Source: Cloacimonetes bacterium SCGC AAA252-N17 (GTDB taxonomy: Bacteria; Cloacimonadota; Cloacimonadia; JGIOTU-2). From it: a stretch of 9,999 nt of DNA. The stretch covers positions 1 to 9,999 of the forward strand of contig ASNI01000048.1 in assembly GCA_000404785.1 (NCBI GenBank). The letters run 5' to 3'. The notes beneath the pieces are model-generated. The model searched no databases. It saw only the letters and a list, made by a program, of their open reading frames with translations, and was not told the DNA's origin. Shown in pieces: positions 1 through 6,858 of the stretch. Both the position numbers and the translations under genes were made by a program. Within the stretch, counting starts at the first letter, position 1. Each line of letters opens with the position of its first letter.

Positions 1-88
1 CATGTTGAATGAAAGACCAAGAAAAACCTTGAATTGGCTAACTCCTAAAGAGGTATTTAATAATTTAATTGTTGCAATAAAAACTTGA
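1..88 (+). CDS. IS30-family transposase, C-terminal end (5' part outside window)
   Basis: The frame open from the left edge encodes the last 28 residues of a protein and stops with TGA at 86-88. The stretch LNERPRKTLNWLTPKEVFN is characteristic of the C-terminus of IS30-family DDE transposases, where the arginine/proline-rich motif followed by TP.E.F ends the integrase-like catalytic core. The catalytic residues lie upstream of the window, so activity cannot be judged. The same reading frame continues after the stop into a T9SS sorting-domain remnant, so the right end of the element must fall within about 25 nt of this stop. I could not recognise a terminal inverted repeat there. Confidence 0.75.
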   Translation, partial: MLNERPRKTLNWLTPKEVFNNLIVAIKT

Positions 89-292
89 ACCTACCTTAAG
101 AAAAACAGCAACGTGAAAATTGATGTGTACGATCTGCGTGGAAAATTAGTTAAGCGTCTTCTCAATGAGAACAAAAGCACCGGCAACTATGAAGTAAAAT
201 GGAATTCTGAGGGAATGAGATCGGGAATTTATTTTTGTAGGTTTGTACAAGGAAGTGGAGAGGAAATAAAAAAACTGGTTTTAATACATTAA
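89..292 (+). pseudogene. Orphan T9SS type A sorting domain (C-terminal remnant of a secreted protein)
   Basis: This frame encodes about 67 residues, including VKIDVYDLRGKLVKRL, a GNYEVKW stretch, SGIYFCRF and a final KKLVLIH, then TAA at 290-292. That is the standard layout of the type A C-terminal sorting domain (Por secretion tail, FlgD-Ig-like fold), which directs proteins through the outer membrane by the type IX system. No passenger protein precedes it: the frame runs back through TYLKKNSN straight into the stop codon of the IS30 transposase fragment. A GTG at 113 has no ribosome-binding site. The best reading is that the host gene was cut by the IS element, leaving an untranslated tail. 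The domain call is firm, the breakpoint approximate. Confidence 0.65.
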
Positions 293-302
293 AGCATATT
301 CC

Positions 303-341
303 TCTTGTTCCCAAATCTCTCAATCTTATCTCGTTCCCAAA
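303..341. repeat. Two direct copies of a GTTCCCAAA-type repeat half-site
   Basis: TCTTGTTCCCAAA at 303-315 and TCTCGTTCCCAAA at 329-341 match at 12 of 13 positions with a 26-bp period. The core CTCGTTCCCAA is also one arm of the inverted repeat at 6536-6566, so these may be half-copies of the same dispersed element. No matching opposite arm is visible here. Confidence 0.5.
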
Positions 342-463
342 ATCCTAAGCCTTTTCAGTTGATTATCTGTTCAGAACTCCATCACAATTTTGTAGCAATC
401 AAGCCAGTCCTCAAACATATTGGAGCGCATCGAGCACCACGTTACCGTGAACAAATACTATAA

Positions 464-478
464 GACGACAGAGTCGTC
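464..478. repeat. Short perfect hairpin GACGAC-AGA-GTCGTC
   Basis: Six-base arms flank a three-base loop. It lies about 90 nt beyond the stop of the minus-strand peptidase gene and could weakly stabilise that 3' end. It is not followed by a clear T-run on either strand, so I do not call it an intrinsic terminator. Confidence 0.35.
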
Positions 479-570
479 AACTCCAAACTAATTTAAATAC
501 ATTTCCGATAATAAATGCATGAAGGTGAGAATAGCCATTCTCATCTTCGGATTATATCATATTATTTGTT

Positions 571-1653
<1,083 letters not shown>

Positions 1654-1860
1654 CATGACCTCTTTTTTGTTTTTCGATTTCCTTTATTTGTTTCACATAA
1701 TTTTTTATGGCAAATTTTCTCTTCAAAACTTTTGCATAGACTCGAGCTCAGAAGAGCACCCCAGTGAAATAAATAAAAAGATTTCACGTCCTAAAGGCTT
1801 GGTAATGAGAGCATCAAACTGGAATTGAGTAAGTCACTATGCAATATCTTTCTATTTTTT

Positions 1861-1911
1861 TTGACTTAAAAATACACATTTCAATAATATCCCAAAAACC
1901 TGAAAGAGAGG
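1861..1911 (+). promoter_or_regulatory. Promoter and ribosome-binding site of the 1916-5594 operon
   Basis: TTGACT (1861-1866) and TAATAT (1885-1890) are separated by 18 bp and match sigma70-type -35 and -10 boxes closely. Initiation is expected near 1896-1898, giving a leader of about 20 nt. AGAGG at 1907-1911 lies 4 nt before the ATG at 1916. FCB bacteria often use a different -10/-33 consensus, so the sigma70 reading depends on host. No other promoter of this quality lies between here and 5594. Confidence 0.55.
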
Positions 1912-1915
1912 ATGT

Positions 1916-2638
1916 ATGAAAAAGATTATTTTATGTGTAATGCTGATATGTGCTACCTTCACGATCCTGCACGCTCAGGATTCAGAAGCCAATCCATTTC
2001 AGGATTATTATGCCGATCCGAATATTTCGAGTTTTGAGAATGCGTTTAAGCATTATTCCGCACAACTTGCAGAGGATGAAGAAAGCGACAGCGCCCGTTT
2101 GATGCTGTCCTATTTATATTTGATCGAACTGGAGAGAATGCTCGAGCAGTTTGAAACTCGTGTTGATTCGCTGGCTCCGAATATTAAGTTTCAGTATGCT
2201 AACATTTTGCTTGGAATCGGTAAATATGATGAATGCATAAAAGTGTATGAGGGATTGAATGAGGAGTTTCCGGACTGGTCCTGTTCATGGCGTCATAAGG
2301 GAGAAGCTTACTTCAAAACCAGTGAACTTGAACTGGCGGAAACTGCTCTCCAGAAAGCAATTGAAACACGTGTGGAGCATTATGATGCTTATGTTATGCT
2401 TGCAGAAGTGCAGGATGCAATGGGTAAAAATGCTGAAGCGCTTGCAACTTTGGAAACTGGATTTACCTACAAAGGTGAGGATATCGAGGACCCCGATGAA
2501 GAGGTTTCAGACCTCGATGTTCAGTTTCTGTATTTGAGATTGCTCAAGGTAAATGATAGGCATAATAATTATGAGCAGCTAAAAAAGAAGCTTGAAAAAA
2601 ACGCTCCTGACGATGAACGCTGGAAGGATATTGATTGA
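1916..2638 (+). CDS. Secreted/periplasmic TPR-repeat protein of unknown function
   Basis: The 240-residue product begins with a classic Sec signal peptide: KK, a hydrophobic stretch at about 4-18, then LHAQ with likely cleavage after A20 (HA|QDSE). The mature protein is acidic and helical. TPR-like helix pairs run from about 90 to 190, best seen in ILLGIGKYDECIKVYEGL (A-B pair), the following GEAYFKTSELELAETALQKAI, and YVMLAEVQDAMGKNAEALATL. These give a protein-interaction scaffold, not an enzyme. It has no C-terminal sorting domain, so a periplasmic location is more likely than the cell surface. It is the first gene of the operon, and its TGA overlaps the next ATG by one base (TGATG), which implies translational coupling to the C45-type hydrolase; it may bind or present that enzyme. 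No specific family is recognised. Confidence 0.85.
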   Translation: MKKIILCVMLICATFTILHAQDSEANPFQDYYADPNISSFENAFKHYSAQLAEDEESDSARLMLSYLYLIELERMLEQFETRVDSLAPNIKFQYANILLGIGKYDECIKVYEGLNEEFPDWSCSWRHKGEAYFKTSELELAETALQKAIETRVEHYDAYVMLAEVQDAMGKNAEALATLETGFTYKGEDIEDPDEEVSDLDVQFLYLRLLKVNDRHNNYEQLKKKLEKNAPDDERWKDID

Positions 2639-4161
2639 TGAAAAAAATTATTGCGATTTTATTAATACTTGCTTTCTCAACAGCATTACTAAGTGCTCAG
2701 GAGCTGCAGGGATATATTGAATACAAGGATAGCAAGAAGATCGTCAGAGTGTGGGGAACTCATTATGAGCGCGGCTATGGGCATGGATATATGCTTTGCA
2801 ATGAGATAATAGATATATTCTGCAATTATTTTCTTGGGTATCTTTTCGGTAATAATGCCTATTTTTACGGAGTTACTCGTGCGAATTTTGAGCAGAGTTT
2901 TGTAGTTGATGATAAGTATATCACTGAAGGAGATGGGGTTCTCGATGGCATTGTAGCAGGTGGGCAGTCCTTATATAATGATGTATTGGAACGGGATATT
3001 GATGTTACCGATCTGATGATGTGCAATTCCATTGTAGATTTTGCCGATGACAAAAATCCCTTTTCTGATAATTCATTTTGTTCTTCTCTTACAAGCTGGG
3101 GAGCAAGCACAGTAACTGCACCTGGACTTTTGGGAGAGAGTATCATAACCCGCTTTCTTGATTGGACTCCTCATCAATCACTTTTGGACAATCATATTCT
3201 TATGGTTTCCTTTCCCACAGAATCCGATGAGCAGAATTGGATTTCCTTTACTTTTCCAGGTTTGTTCGGCTGCCTTTCTGCGATAAATGAGAACGGTGTC
3301 GGCTCTTTTTATAATGTCGGAAACAATAATTCCTACGATCCGCAGGATACCTTTCAACCAATATTTCTTTCTATAAGAAACGGCATTGAAGCAGTGGATT
3401 ATGACGGCTCCGGACAGTGCGATCCAATTGATGTGGTAAGGGCAGTAAGCGATAATGTGCAGCGGACCGGCTCGATCATGAATGTGCTCAGTTCGACAGA
3501 AAAGGACAGCTTTGCGCTAATTATAGAATGCAATAATTATATGGGCATTGTGGTTCGTACGCAGGCGGACAATACAGAAATTCCCGGCGATAATCTTGCT
3601 GCGACCAATCATTTCAGGAAATTATATGCGCCGGTCTATTGCTACAGATATGAGGGCATTGTAGATTCACTGGACATAAGCACTTTCATCGATCCTGAGA
3701 GAAGCTGGTCTCTGCTTTCCGGTGCCGCAGGTATATCTTCGAATATTCAGGTAATTCAGTATATTCCCTCAACCGGTGCGATCTTATGGTCGGCAAGAAC
3801 AGGTAGTGTTCCGGCATATTTGCTTGCACCAACTGCCTTTACAACAGATGAACTGTTTGAGTATGTAAGTGTGGATGATCCTGCATTTGACCAAAATGGA
3901 GAACTTTGTATTAAAGAAGTTTTTCCTTATCCTGCCCAAAACGAGATCAATATTGCATATTTCTCAAAAAAAGCAAAGAATGTTATGTGTTCTATTTATA
4001 ATGTGAGGGGAAGAAAAATTTATCAACAGGAAATTCAGGCAATAGCTGGTGAAAATGAGTTTACTCTTAATATTTCAACTACCCTTTCTTCGGGACTGTA
4101 CTTTATCAGGATGAGTGACAATACTGTGAGTGCAACTGAAAAGATTATCATTGTGAGGTAG
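2638..4161 (+). CDS. Secreted C45-type Ntn hydrolase (acyl-CoA:6-APA acyltransferase-like) with T9SS type A sorting domain
   Basis: The start is the ATG at 2638, which overlaps the previous stop and follows AAGGA (2624-2628); the in-frame TTG at 2635 is not needed. Residues 1-21 form a signal peptide ending LLSAQ. The core resembles C45/phospholipase B-like N-terminal-nucleophile hydrolases: a GTHYERGYGHGY entry motif (about 40-51), the candidate nucleophile C148 in FCSSLTSWGAST, DW at 175-176 (RFLDW), NENG at 217-220 and TNHF at 323-326. The family acts on amide bonds and self-processes just before the Cys. Residues about 429-507 (PYPAQNEINI to EKIIIVR, with SIYNVRGRKIY and SSGLYFIRM) are a type A sorting domain, so the enzyme should reach the outer surface or medium. 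The substrate is unknown; choloylglycine-like or proteolytic activity is possible. The fold assignment is by motif only. Confidence 0.8.
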   Translation: MKKIIAILLILAFSTALLSAQELQGYIEYKDSKKIVRVWGTHYERGYGHGYMLCNEIIDIFCNYFLGYLFGNNAYFYGVTRANFEQSFVVDDKYITEGDGVLDGIVAGGQSLYNDVLERDIDVTDLMMCNSIVDFADDKNPFSDNSFCSSLTSWGASTVTAPGLLGESIITRFLDWTPHQSLLDNHILMVSFPTESDEQNWISFTFPGLFGCLSAINENGVGSFYNVGNNNSYDPQDTFQPIFLSIRNGIEAVDYDGSGQCDPIDVVRAVSDNVQRTGSIMNVLSSTEKDSFALIIECNNYMGIVVRTQADNTEIPGDNLAATNHFRKLYAPVYCYRYEGIVDSLDISTFIDPERSWSLLSGAAGISSNIQVIQYIPSTGAILWSARTGSVPAYLLAPTAFTTDELFEYVSVDDPAFDQNGELCIKEVFPYPAQNEINIAYFSKKAKNVMCSIYNVRGRKIYQQEIQAIAGENEFTLNISTTLSSGLYFIRMSDNTVSATEKIIIVR

Positions 4162-4166
4162 GAATA

Positions 4167-4811
4167 ATGAAACCAATATCAGTTATAATTTTGCAGAATT
4201 TGTACTACATCGGCACAGCTATCGGTTTTATCATCAAAGAGATATTCTGGCTGCGTATTGTGCTCATTATTGCAGGACTGTGTATGATCGCACGCGGTAT
4301 CATCCTGCAGGACTATGTGATCGTTTTCTGGATGTCTCTCTTTGCAGTGATCAACCTTGTTCAGGTCATACGCATTCTTCTTGAGAATAAAGAAGTGCAT
4401 ATTGATGAAGAAATTCTAGATCTCTATAACAAATTATTTTCCGATATGACATCAAAGGAGTTCATGCTTTTCTGGAAGATGGGGGAAGAGAGAAAACTTC
4501 GTAAAGATCAATACATCTGTCATGACAACGTGAAGATCGATGAGATCATCCAGATCATTGACGGCACTGCTGTTGTGAAGAAGAATGACAAGGTCGTTGC
4601 CCATTTGTCACGCGGTTATTTTGTTGCAGAAATGCAGTATCTTATGGAGGAAAATCCTTCTGCAAATGTGATCGCAGAAACGGATGTACGCATTATTGTC
4701 TGGAAACACGCTAAGTTAAAACGTCTGAAAGAAACCTATCCAAACCTTTATAATAAATTTCATCTTATACTCAGTAAGGATCTTACCCATAAATTAAAAC
4801 GCTACTTATAA
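4167..4811 (+). CDS. Membrane protein with Popeye-like cyclic-nucleotide-binding domain
   Basis: The 214-residue product has three hydrophobic helices (about 4-23, 28-46, 50-71) and a cytoplasmic domain (about 80-214) with a cNMP-binding beta-roll pattern: hydrophobic strands KIDEIIQIIDGTAVVKK and KVVAHLSRGYFVAEMQYL, then SANVIAETDVRIIVW. The overall plan resembles Popeye-domain (POPDC) proteins, especially the WLRI helix, the FWMSLFAVINLVQVI helix and the following EEILDLYNKLFSDM linker. The canonical CRP-type phosphate-binding cassette (GE...RxA) is not present; FVAEM and PSANV occupy its place, which also fits Popeye. The Shine-Dalgarno GAGGTAGGA overlaps the upstream stop region (gap 5 nt), and the downstream gene starts 9 nt later with its SD overlapping this stop. 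Likely role: inner-membrane sensor or subunit for the K+-transport-like partner. A generic CRP/CNBD membrane protein is the alternative. Confidence 0.7.
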   Translation: MKPISVIILQNLYYIGTAIGFIIKEIFWLRIVLIIAGLCMIARGIILQDYVIVFWMSLFAVINLVQVIRILLENKEVHIDEEILDLYNKLFSDMTSKEFMLFWKMGEERKLRKDQYICHDNVKIDEIIQIIDGTAVVKKNDKVVAHLSRGYFVAEMQYLMEENPSANVIAETDVRIIVWKHAKLKRLKETYPNLYNKFHLILSKDLTHKLKRYL

Positions 4812-4820
4812 GAGGACACT

Positions 4821-5594
4821 ATGAATTTAATTCTTTTCGTTGTGATCGTAATTATTTCTATTACTGTGGTTCGTATAGGTGCTGTTGCATTCGAGCTCAC
4901 CGGACTGGAATGGACAGTTGCGAAATTCCAGGCGCTTTCCTGCTTTACGAGTACGGGCTTTACCACTAAGGAATCCGAACTAATCGTAAAAAGCCAGCAG
5001 CGGCGGAAGATCGCTACAATACTCATGATCATAGGGCATGCAGGTCTTGTTACACTGATCGCAACTTTTGTGAACTCCCTGCGCCCCTCTCAGCTTGTAC
5101 ATAAGGTTTTTGAACCAATTATTCACCTGGATAATTTGCCGACATTGTCCGTTCTAATAAATATCTTGATCATTACAATTTTTTGCTGGGCGGTTTTTAC
5201 TCTCTTTTTTCGCAATAAATTTTCAAAAAAAATCACAAAAGTCATACAAAATTTCTTTATAAAAAAAAACTTCATCAGCCGAACATACGTGCAGGACCTT
5301 GTTATCTCTTCTGGAGGATTCGGTATTATTAACATAGAAGTAACAAAGCACAGCGAACTCTATCACATGAATTTATCTGATGTTGTGAAAAAGCATCCTG
5401 AAATGAAGGTCCTCGCTATCGAGCGTGGCAGAAATATCATTACAAATCTCACTGATGAAACAAGAATTCTGCTTGGAGATAATATCATTTCCTACGGTAA
5501 GATCGATGAGATTAAAAAAGCCCTTCATCAGCGTCTGATCGACAAAGTGAAGGATAAGGTCAGCAATCGTAAGAAGAAAAATATCAAAAAGTAA
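4821..5594 (+). CDS. Membrane protein with K+-filter-like loop and TrkA_C (RCK_C) domain
   Basis: The 257-residue product has a first transmembrane helix (about 2-25), a re-entrant-like segment FQALSCFTSTGFTT (36-49) resembling one selectivity-filter repeat of TrkH/KtrB-type K+ transporters, a second helix (about 64-85), a third (about 107-131) and a basic linker. Residues about 165-238 match the TrkA C-terminal domain (INIEV..., SDVVKKHPEMKVLAIERG, ILLGDNIISYG), a ligand-binding gating module that in relatives senses nucleotides such as c-di-AMP. TrkH carries four filter repeats per chain, so this protein with one would need to assemble as an oligomer or join another pore. The tail (DKVSNRKKKNIKK) is strongly basic. 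It is the last gene of the operon, with AGAGGA 4 nt before the ATG. The transport function is inferred; the TrkA_C domain is the firm part. Confidence 0.8.
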   Translation: MNLILFVVIVIISITVVRIGAVAFELTGLEWTVAKFQALSCFTSTGFTTKESELIVKSQQRRKIATILMIIGHAGLVTLIATFVNSLRPSQLVHKVFEPIIHLDNLPTLSVLINILIITIFCWAVFTLFFRNKFSKKITKVIQNFFIKKNFISRTYVQDLVISSGGFGIINIEVTKHSELYHMNLSDVVKKHPEMKVLAIERGRNIITNLTDETRILLGDNIISYGKIDEIKKALHQRLIDKVKDKVSNRKKKNIKK

Positions 5595-5649
5595 AAATGA
5601 AAAAGGGGAGTGTTAACTTAACTGTGTCTGGAAAGGCACATAAAGTTGG

Positions 5650-5679
5650 TTGGCATAGGAAGTTACAATAGATTATACT
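5650..5679 (+). promoter_or_regulatory. Candidate promoter in the left end of the broken insertion element
   Basis: TTGGCA (5650-5655) and TATACT (5674-5679) are 18 bp apart. The -10 ends only 6 nt before the transposase ATG at 5686, so a transcript from here would be leaderless or nearly so, which fits the absence of a Shine-Dalgarno sequence. The stretch from 5595 to here should contain the left terminal repeat of the element, probably around the GTTAACTTAAC at 5612-5622. I cannot fix its boundary without the other end. Confidence 0.35.
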
Positions 5680-5685
5680 TGTGTC

Positions 5686-6315
5686 ATGAGTATAACGAAA
5701 AAAAAACGGTGTCAGGAATGTAGCAGTTTAGACACAAAAAAGAACGGCTTCATCTATAGTCGGATATTCACGCTACGAGGTTCGGTAAAACGGAGAACAC
5801 AGAGATATTTTTGTAATCATTGCGGGACAAGTTTCACTCATTTTGGAAAGGACAAACGCAAGAAAACAAGCGATGATCTCAAGAAGAAAGTAGTCTTTGA
5901 TTATGTCATTAGCATGAGTTCACTACAAGACATAAGAAGACGTTATGGTGTATCGATATCAACAATACTGAACTGGCTTTATAGTATCTCATCTACAACC
6001 TTACGGATAAGAATCGATTCTACACGATGTAGTGGAGTCATACAGATTGACGGTAAAGAGCTAAAGATCAAAGGCAGGAAGAAGACGGTGTTTCTTTCCA
6101 TAGATGCCAAGACGAAACAGCCACTATCGTTTATGGTGTGCGATGGAGAGAACAAATGCACGGCAGAACAGTTTTTAAAGAACCTTAAAGAGGTTTATCC
6201 ACGAGAGATATGAGGGATCACCAGTGATTTTGGTAGAGGTAAATGCTTTCTTGGTGTTGTAAAGAAGATCTTACCTGATGTGCCACACCAAGTCTGTTTG
6301 GTTCATTTTATGCGA
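5686..6315 (+). pseudogene. Broken DDE transposase with N-terminal zinc ribbon (in-frame TGA, 3' truncated)
   Basis: The first 175 codons encode a four-cysteine zinc ribbon (C9, C12, C43, C46), a helix-turn-helix (about 76-100, LQDIRRRYGVSISTILNWL) and the first part of an RNase H-like core with D122 in QIDGKELKIKG. A TGA at 6211-6213 interrupts the frame, but the same frame continues with GITSDFGRGKCFL, carrying the second catalytic Asp, then PHQVCLVHFMRY, which resembles the C..H block of MULE/IS256-like transposases. Homology then ends near 6312-6320, where the tail of another gene begins, so the region with the final catalytic Glu is missing. The protein is inactive on two counts. I am sure it is an IS transposase but not which IS family. 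Confidence 0.8.
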
Positions 6316-6521
6316 TATATGTGGTTGTTCATTCCTCGCACAAAGCGATGTATATTCCGGGTACAATCAGAGAATGGGAAGAATGGACTGGTCTGACTTT
6401 TATTGAATCCGGAGAATATACTGTACCAGGAGCTTTAAGTCAAATTCATATTGACGTAAAGTCCAATCTTGGTGAATATACTGAACCCAATGTGTGGGTA
6501 GTTCATGAGATTGAGCATTAG
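6309..6521 (+). pseudogene. C-terminal fragment of an unidentified conserved gene
   Basis: A frame shifted by two bases from the transposase encodes YAIYVVVHSSHKAMYIPGT, then REWEEWTGL and VPGALSQIHID, ending in EPNVWVVHEIEH and TAG at 6519-6521. The W-E-E-W and EPNVWVVH pattern looks like a conserved C-terminus of an otherwise missing protein; an acetyltransferase of the GNAT type is possible, but I do not recognise it with confidence. The GTG at 6321 is not a credible start because no ribosome-binding site precedes it and the sequence looks like the middle of a protein. It appears to be target-gene sequence exposed after the transposase was truncated. Confidence 0.5.
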
Positions 6522-6535
6522 TTACTCGTTTAATT

Positions 6536-6566
6536 ACTCGTTCCAAAGTTCAACTTGGGAACGAGT
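6536..6566. repeat. Inverted repeat of the CTCGTTCC(C)AA type
   Basis: ACTCGTTCCAAAGTT (6536-6550) and AACTTGGGAACGAGT (6552-6566) pair at 14 of 15 positions around a 1-nt centre. It lies 15 nt after the TAG of the preceding gene fragment. Similar CTCGTTCCCAA cores occur at 303-341. There is no T-run after it, so it is better seen as a dispersed palindromic repeat than as a rho-independent terminator, although the hairpin could protect an RNA 3' end. Confidence 0.7.
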
Positions 6567-6657
6567 TAAGTGTTTATTAGTAAATATTTTTTCATTGACA
6601 GGTAAATTTTGATGGCATTTTATTGCTACAAATAAAGATTTTATGTATGGATTAATT
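6567..6657. other. A+T-rich non-coding spacer
   Basis: Between the inverted repeat and the recombinase remnant I see no gene or promoter I would defend. The recombinase frame extends back to a TGA at 6610-6612, but the residues encoded before codon 6658 do not resemble the family. Confidence 0.4.
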
Positions 6658-6783
6658 ATGAAAAGCAGAAAAAGAAGTATTAAAGCCACAGAAATCTACA
6701 CCCATGTTTCCACAAAAAATCTGCAAAATATCATCTCACCTGCAGATCTCATTTTTTCGGATAAGGAAAAAATAAACGAATGA
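6658..6783 (+). pseudogene. C-terminal remnant of a tyrosine recombinase/integrase
   Basis: Forty-one codons encode SIKATEIYTHVSTKNLQNIISPADLIF and a short tail to TGA at 6781-6783. The TEIYTHVS block contains the catalytic tyrosine of phage-type/Xer-type tyrosine recombinases, and the following KNLQNI.SP.D segment is typical of their extreme C-terminus. The upstream catalytic R..HxxR portion is absent: the preceding residues (MKSRKR) replace the usual LGHK. It is therefore a remnant, not a functional recombinase. It lies only 58 nt from the GTTAGCA that opens the AAA+ unit, so it could be the relic of the enzyme that once handled this locus. Whether it was an integron integrase or a Xer-like/ICE integrase cannot be decided from 41 codons. 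Confidence 0.75.
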
Positions 6784-6792
6784 TCTATTCGC

Positions 6793-6848
6793 ATATAACC
6801 CTAATATGGCATGCTAAACGTAATATGTCGTTTAGGAAGTAGTTAGCA
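6793..6848 (+). other. Candidate recombination site at the left edge of the AAA+ cassette
   Basis: A 7-bp inverted repeat CTAAACG (6814-6820) / CGTTTAG (6829-6835) with an 8-nt loop is followed by GTTAGCA (6842-6848), a 7-mer shaped like an integron core site (G^TTRRRY, matching at 5 of 7). ATATAAC at 6793-6799 could be the opposite box. The whole could be a short attC of a lost cassette or an attI-like site next to the recombinase relic. The support is the exact complement of GTTAGCA at 8453-8459, not the internal structure alone. Confidence 0.4.
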
Positions 6849-6856
6849 AAAATACT
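6842..6856 (+). repeat. Left arm of a 15-bp inverted repeat flanking the AAA+ gene
   Basis: GTTAGCAAAAATACT is complementary to 8445-8459 (AGTACTTTTGCTAAC) at 14 of 15 positions. It lies immediately before the ATG at 6859. Confidence 0.8.
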
Positions 6857-6858
6857 GA

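Larger units (their letters stand above)
293..570. other. Non-coding stretch between the sorting-domain remnant and the peptidase gene
   Basis: About 280 bases carry no convincing gene on either strand. They contain two near-copies of TCTYGTTCCCAAA (303-315 and 329-341) and one short perfect hairpin (464-478), listed separately. The stretch lies downstream of both flanking reading frames, which converge here, so any function would be in 3' ends or as decayed repeat DNA. Confidence 0.5.

Noticed and set aside
464..478. Intrinsic terminator for the peptidase gene
   Set aside because: The stem has only six pairs and no T-run follows on the minus strand.
293..570. tRNA or small RNA gene in the gap
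   Set aside because: I found no cloverleaf, no TTCGAATC-type T-loop and no convincing promoter-terminator pair.
6211..6213. TGA read as a sense codon (altered genetic code)
   Set aside because: Intact genes in the same window end in TGA (2636-2638 and 8440-8442), and the transposase is also truncated, so a nonsense mutation is the better explanation.
6536..6566. Rho-independent terminator
   Set aside because: The hairpin is strong but lacks the following T-tract, and a related core occurs elsewhere in the window, which fits a dispersed repeat better.
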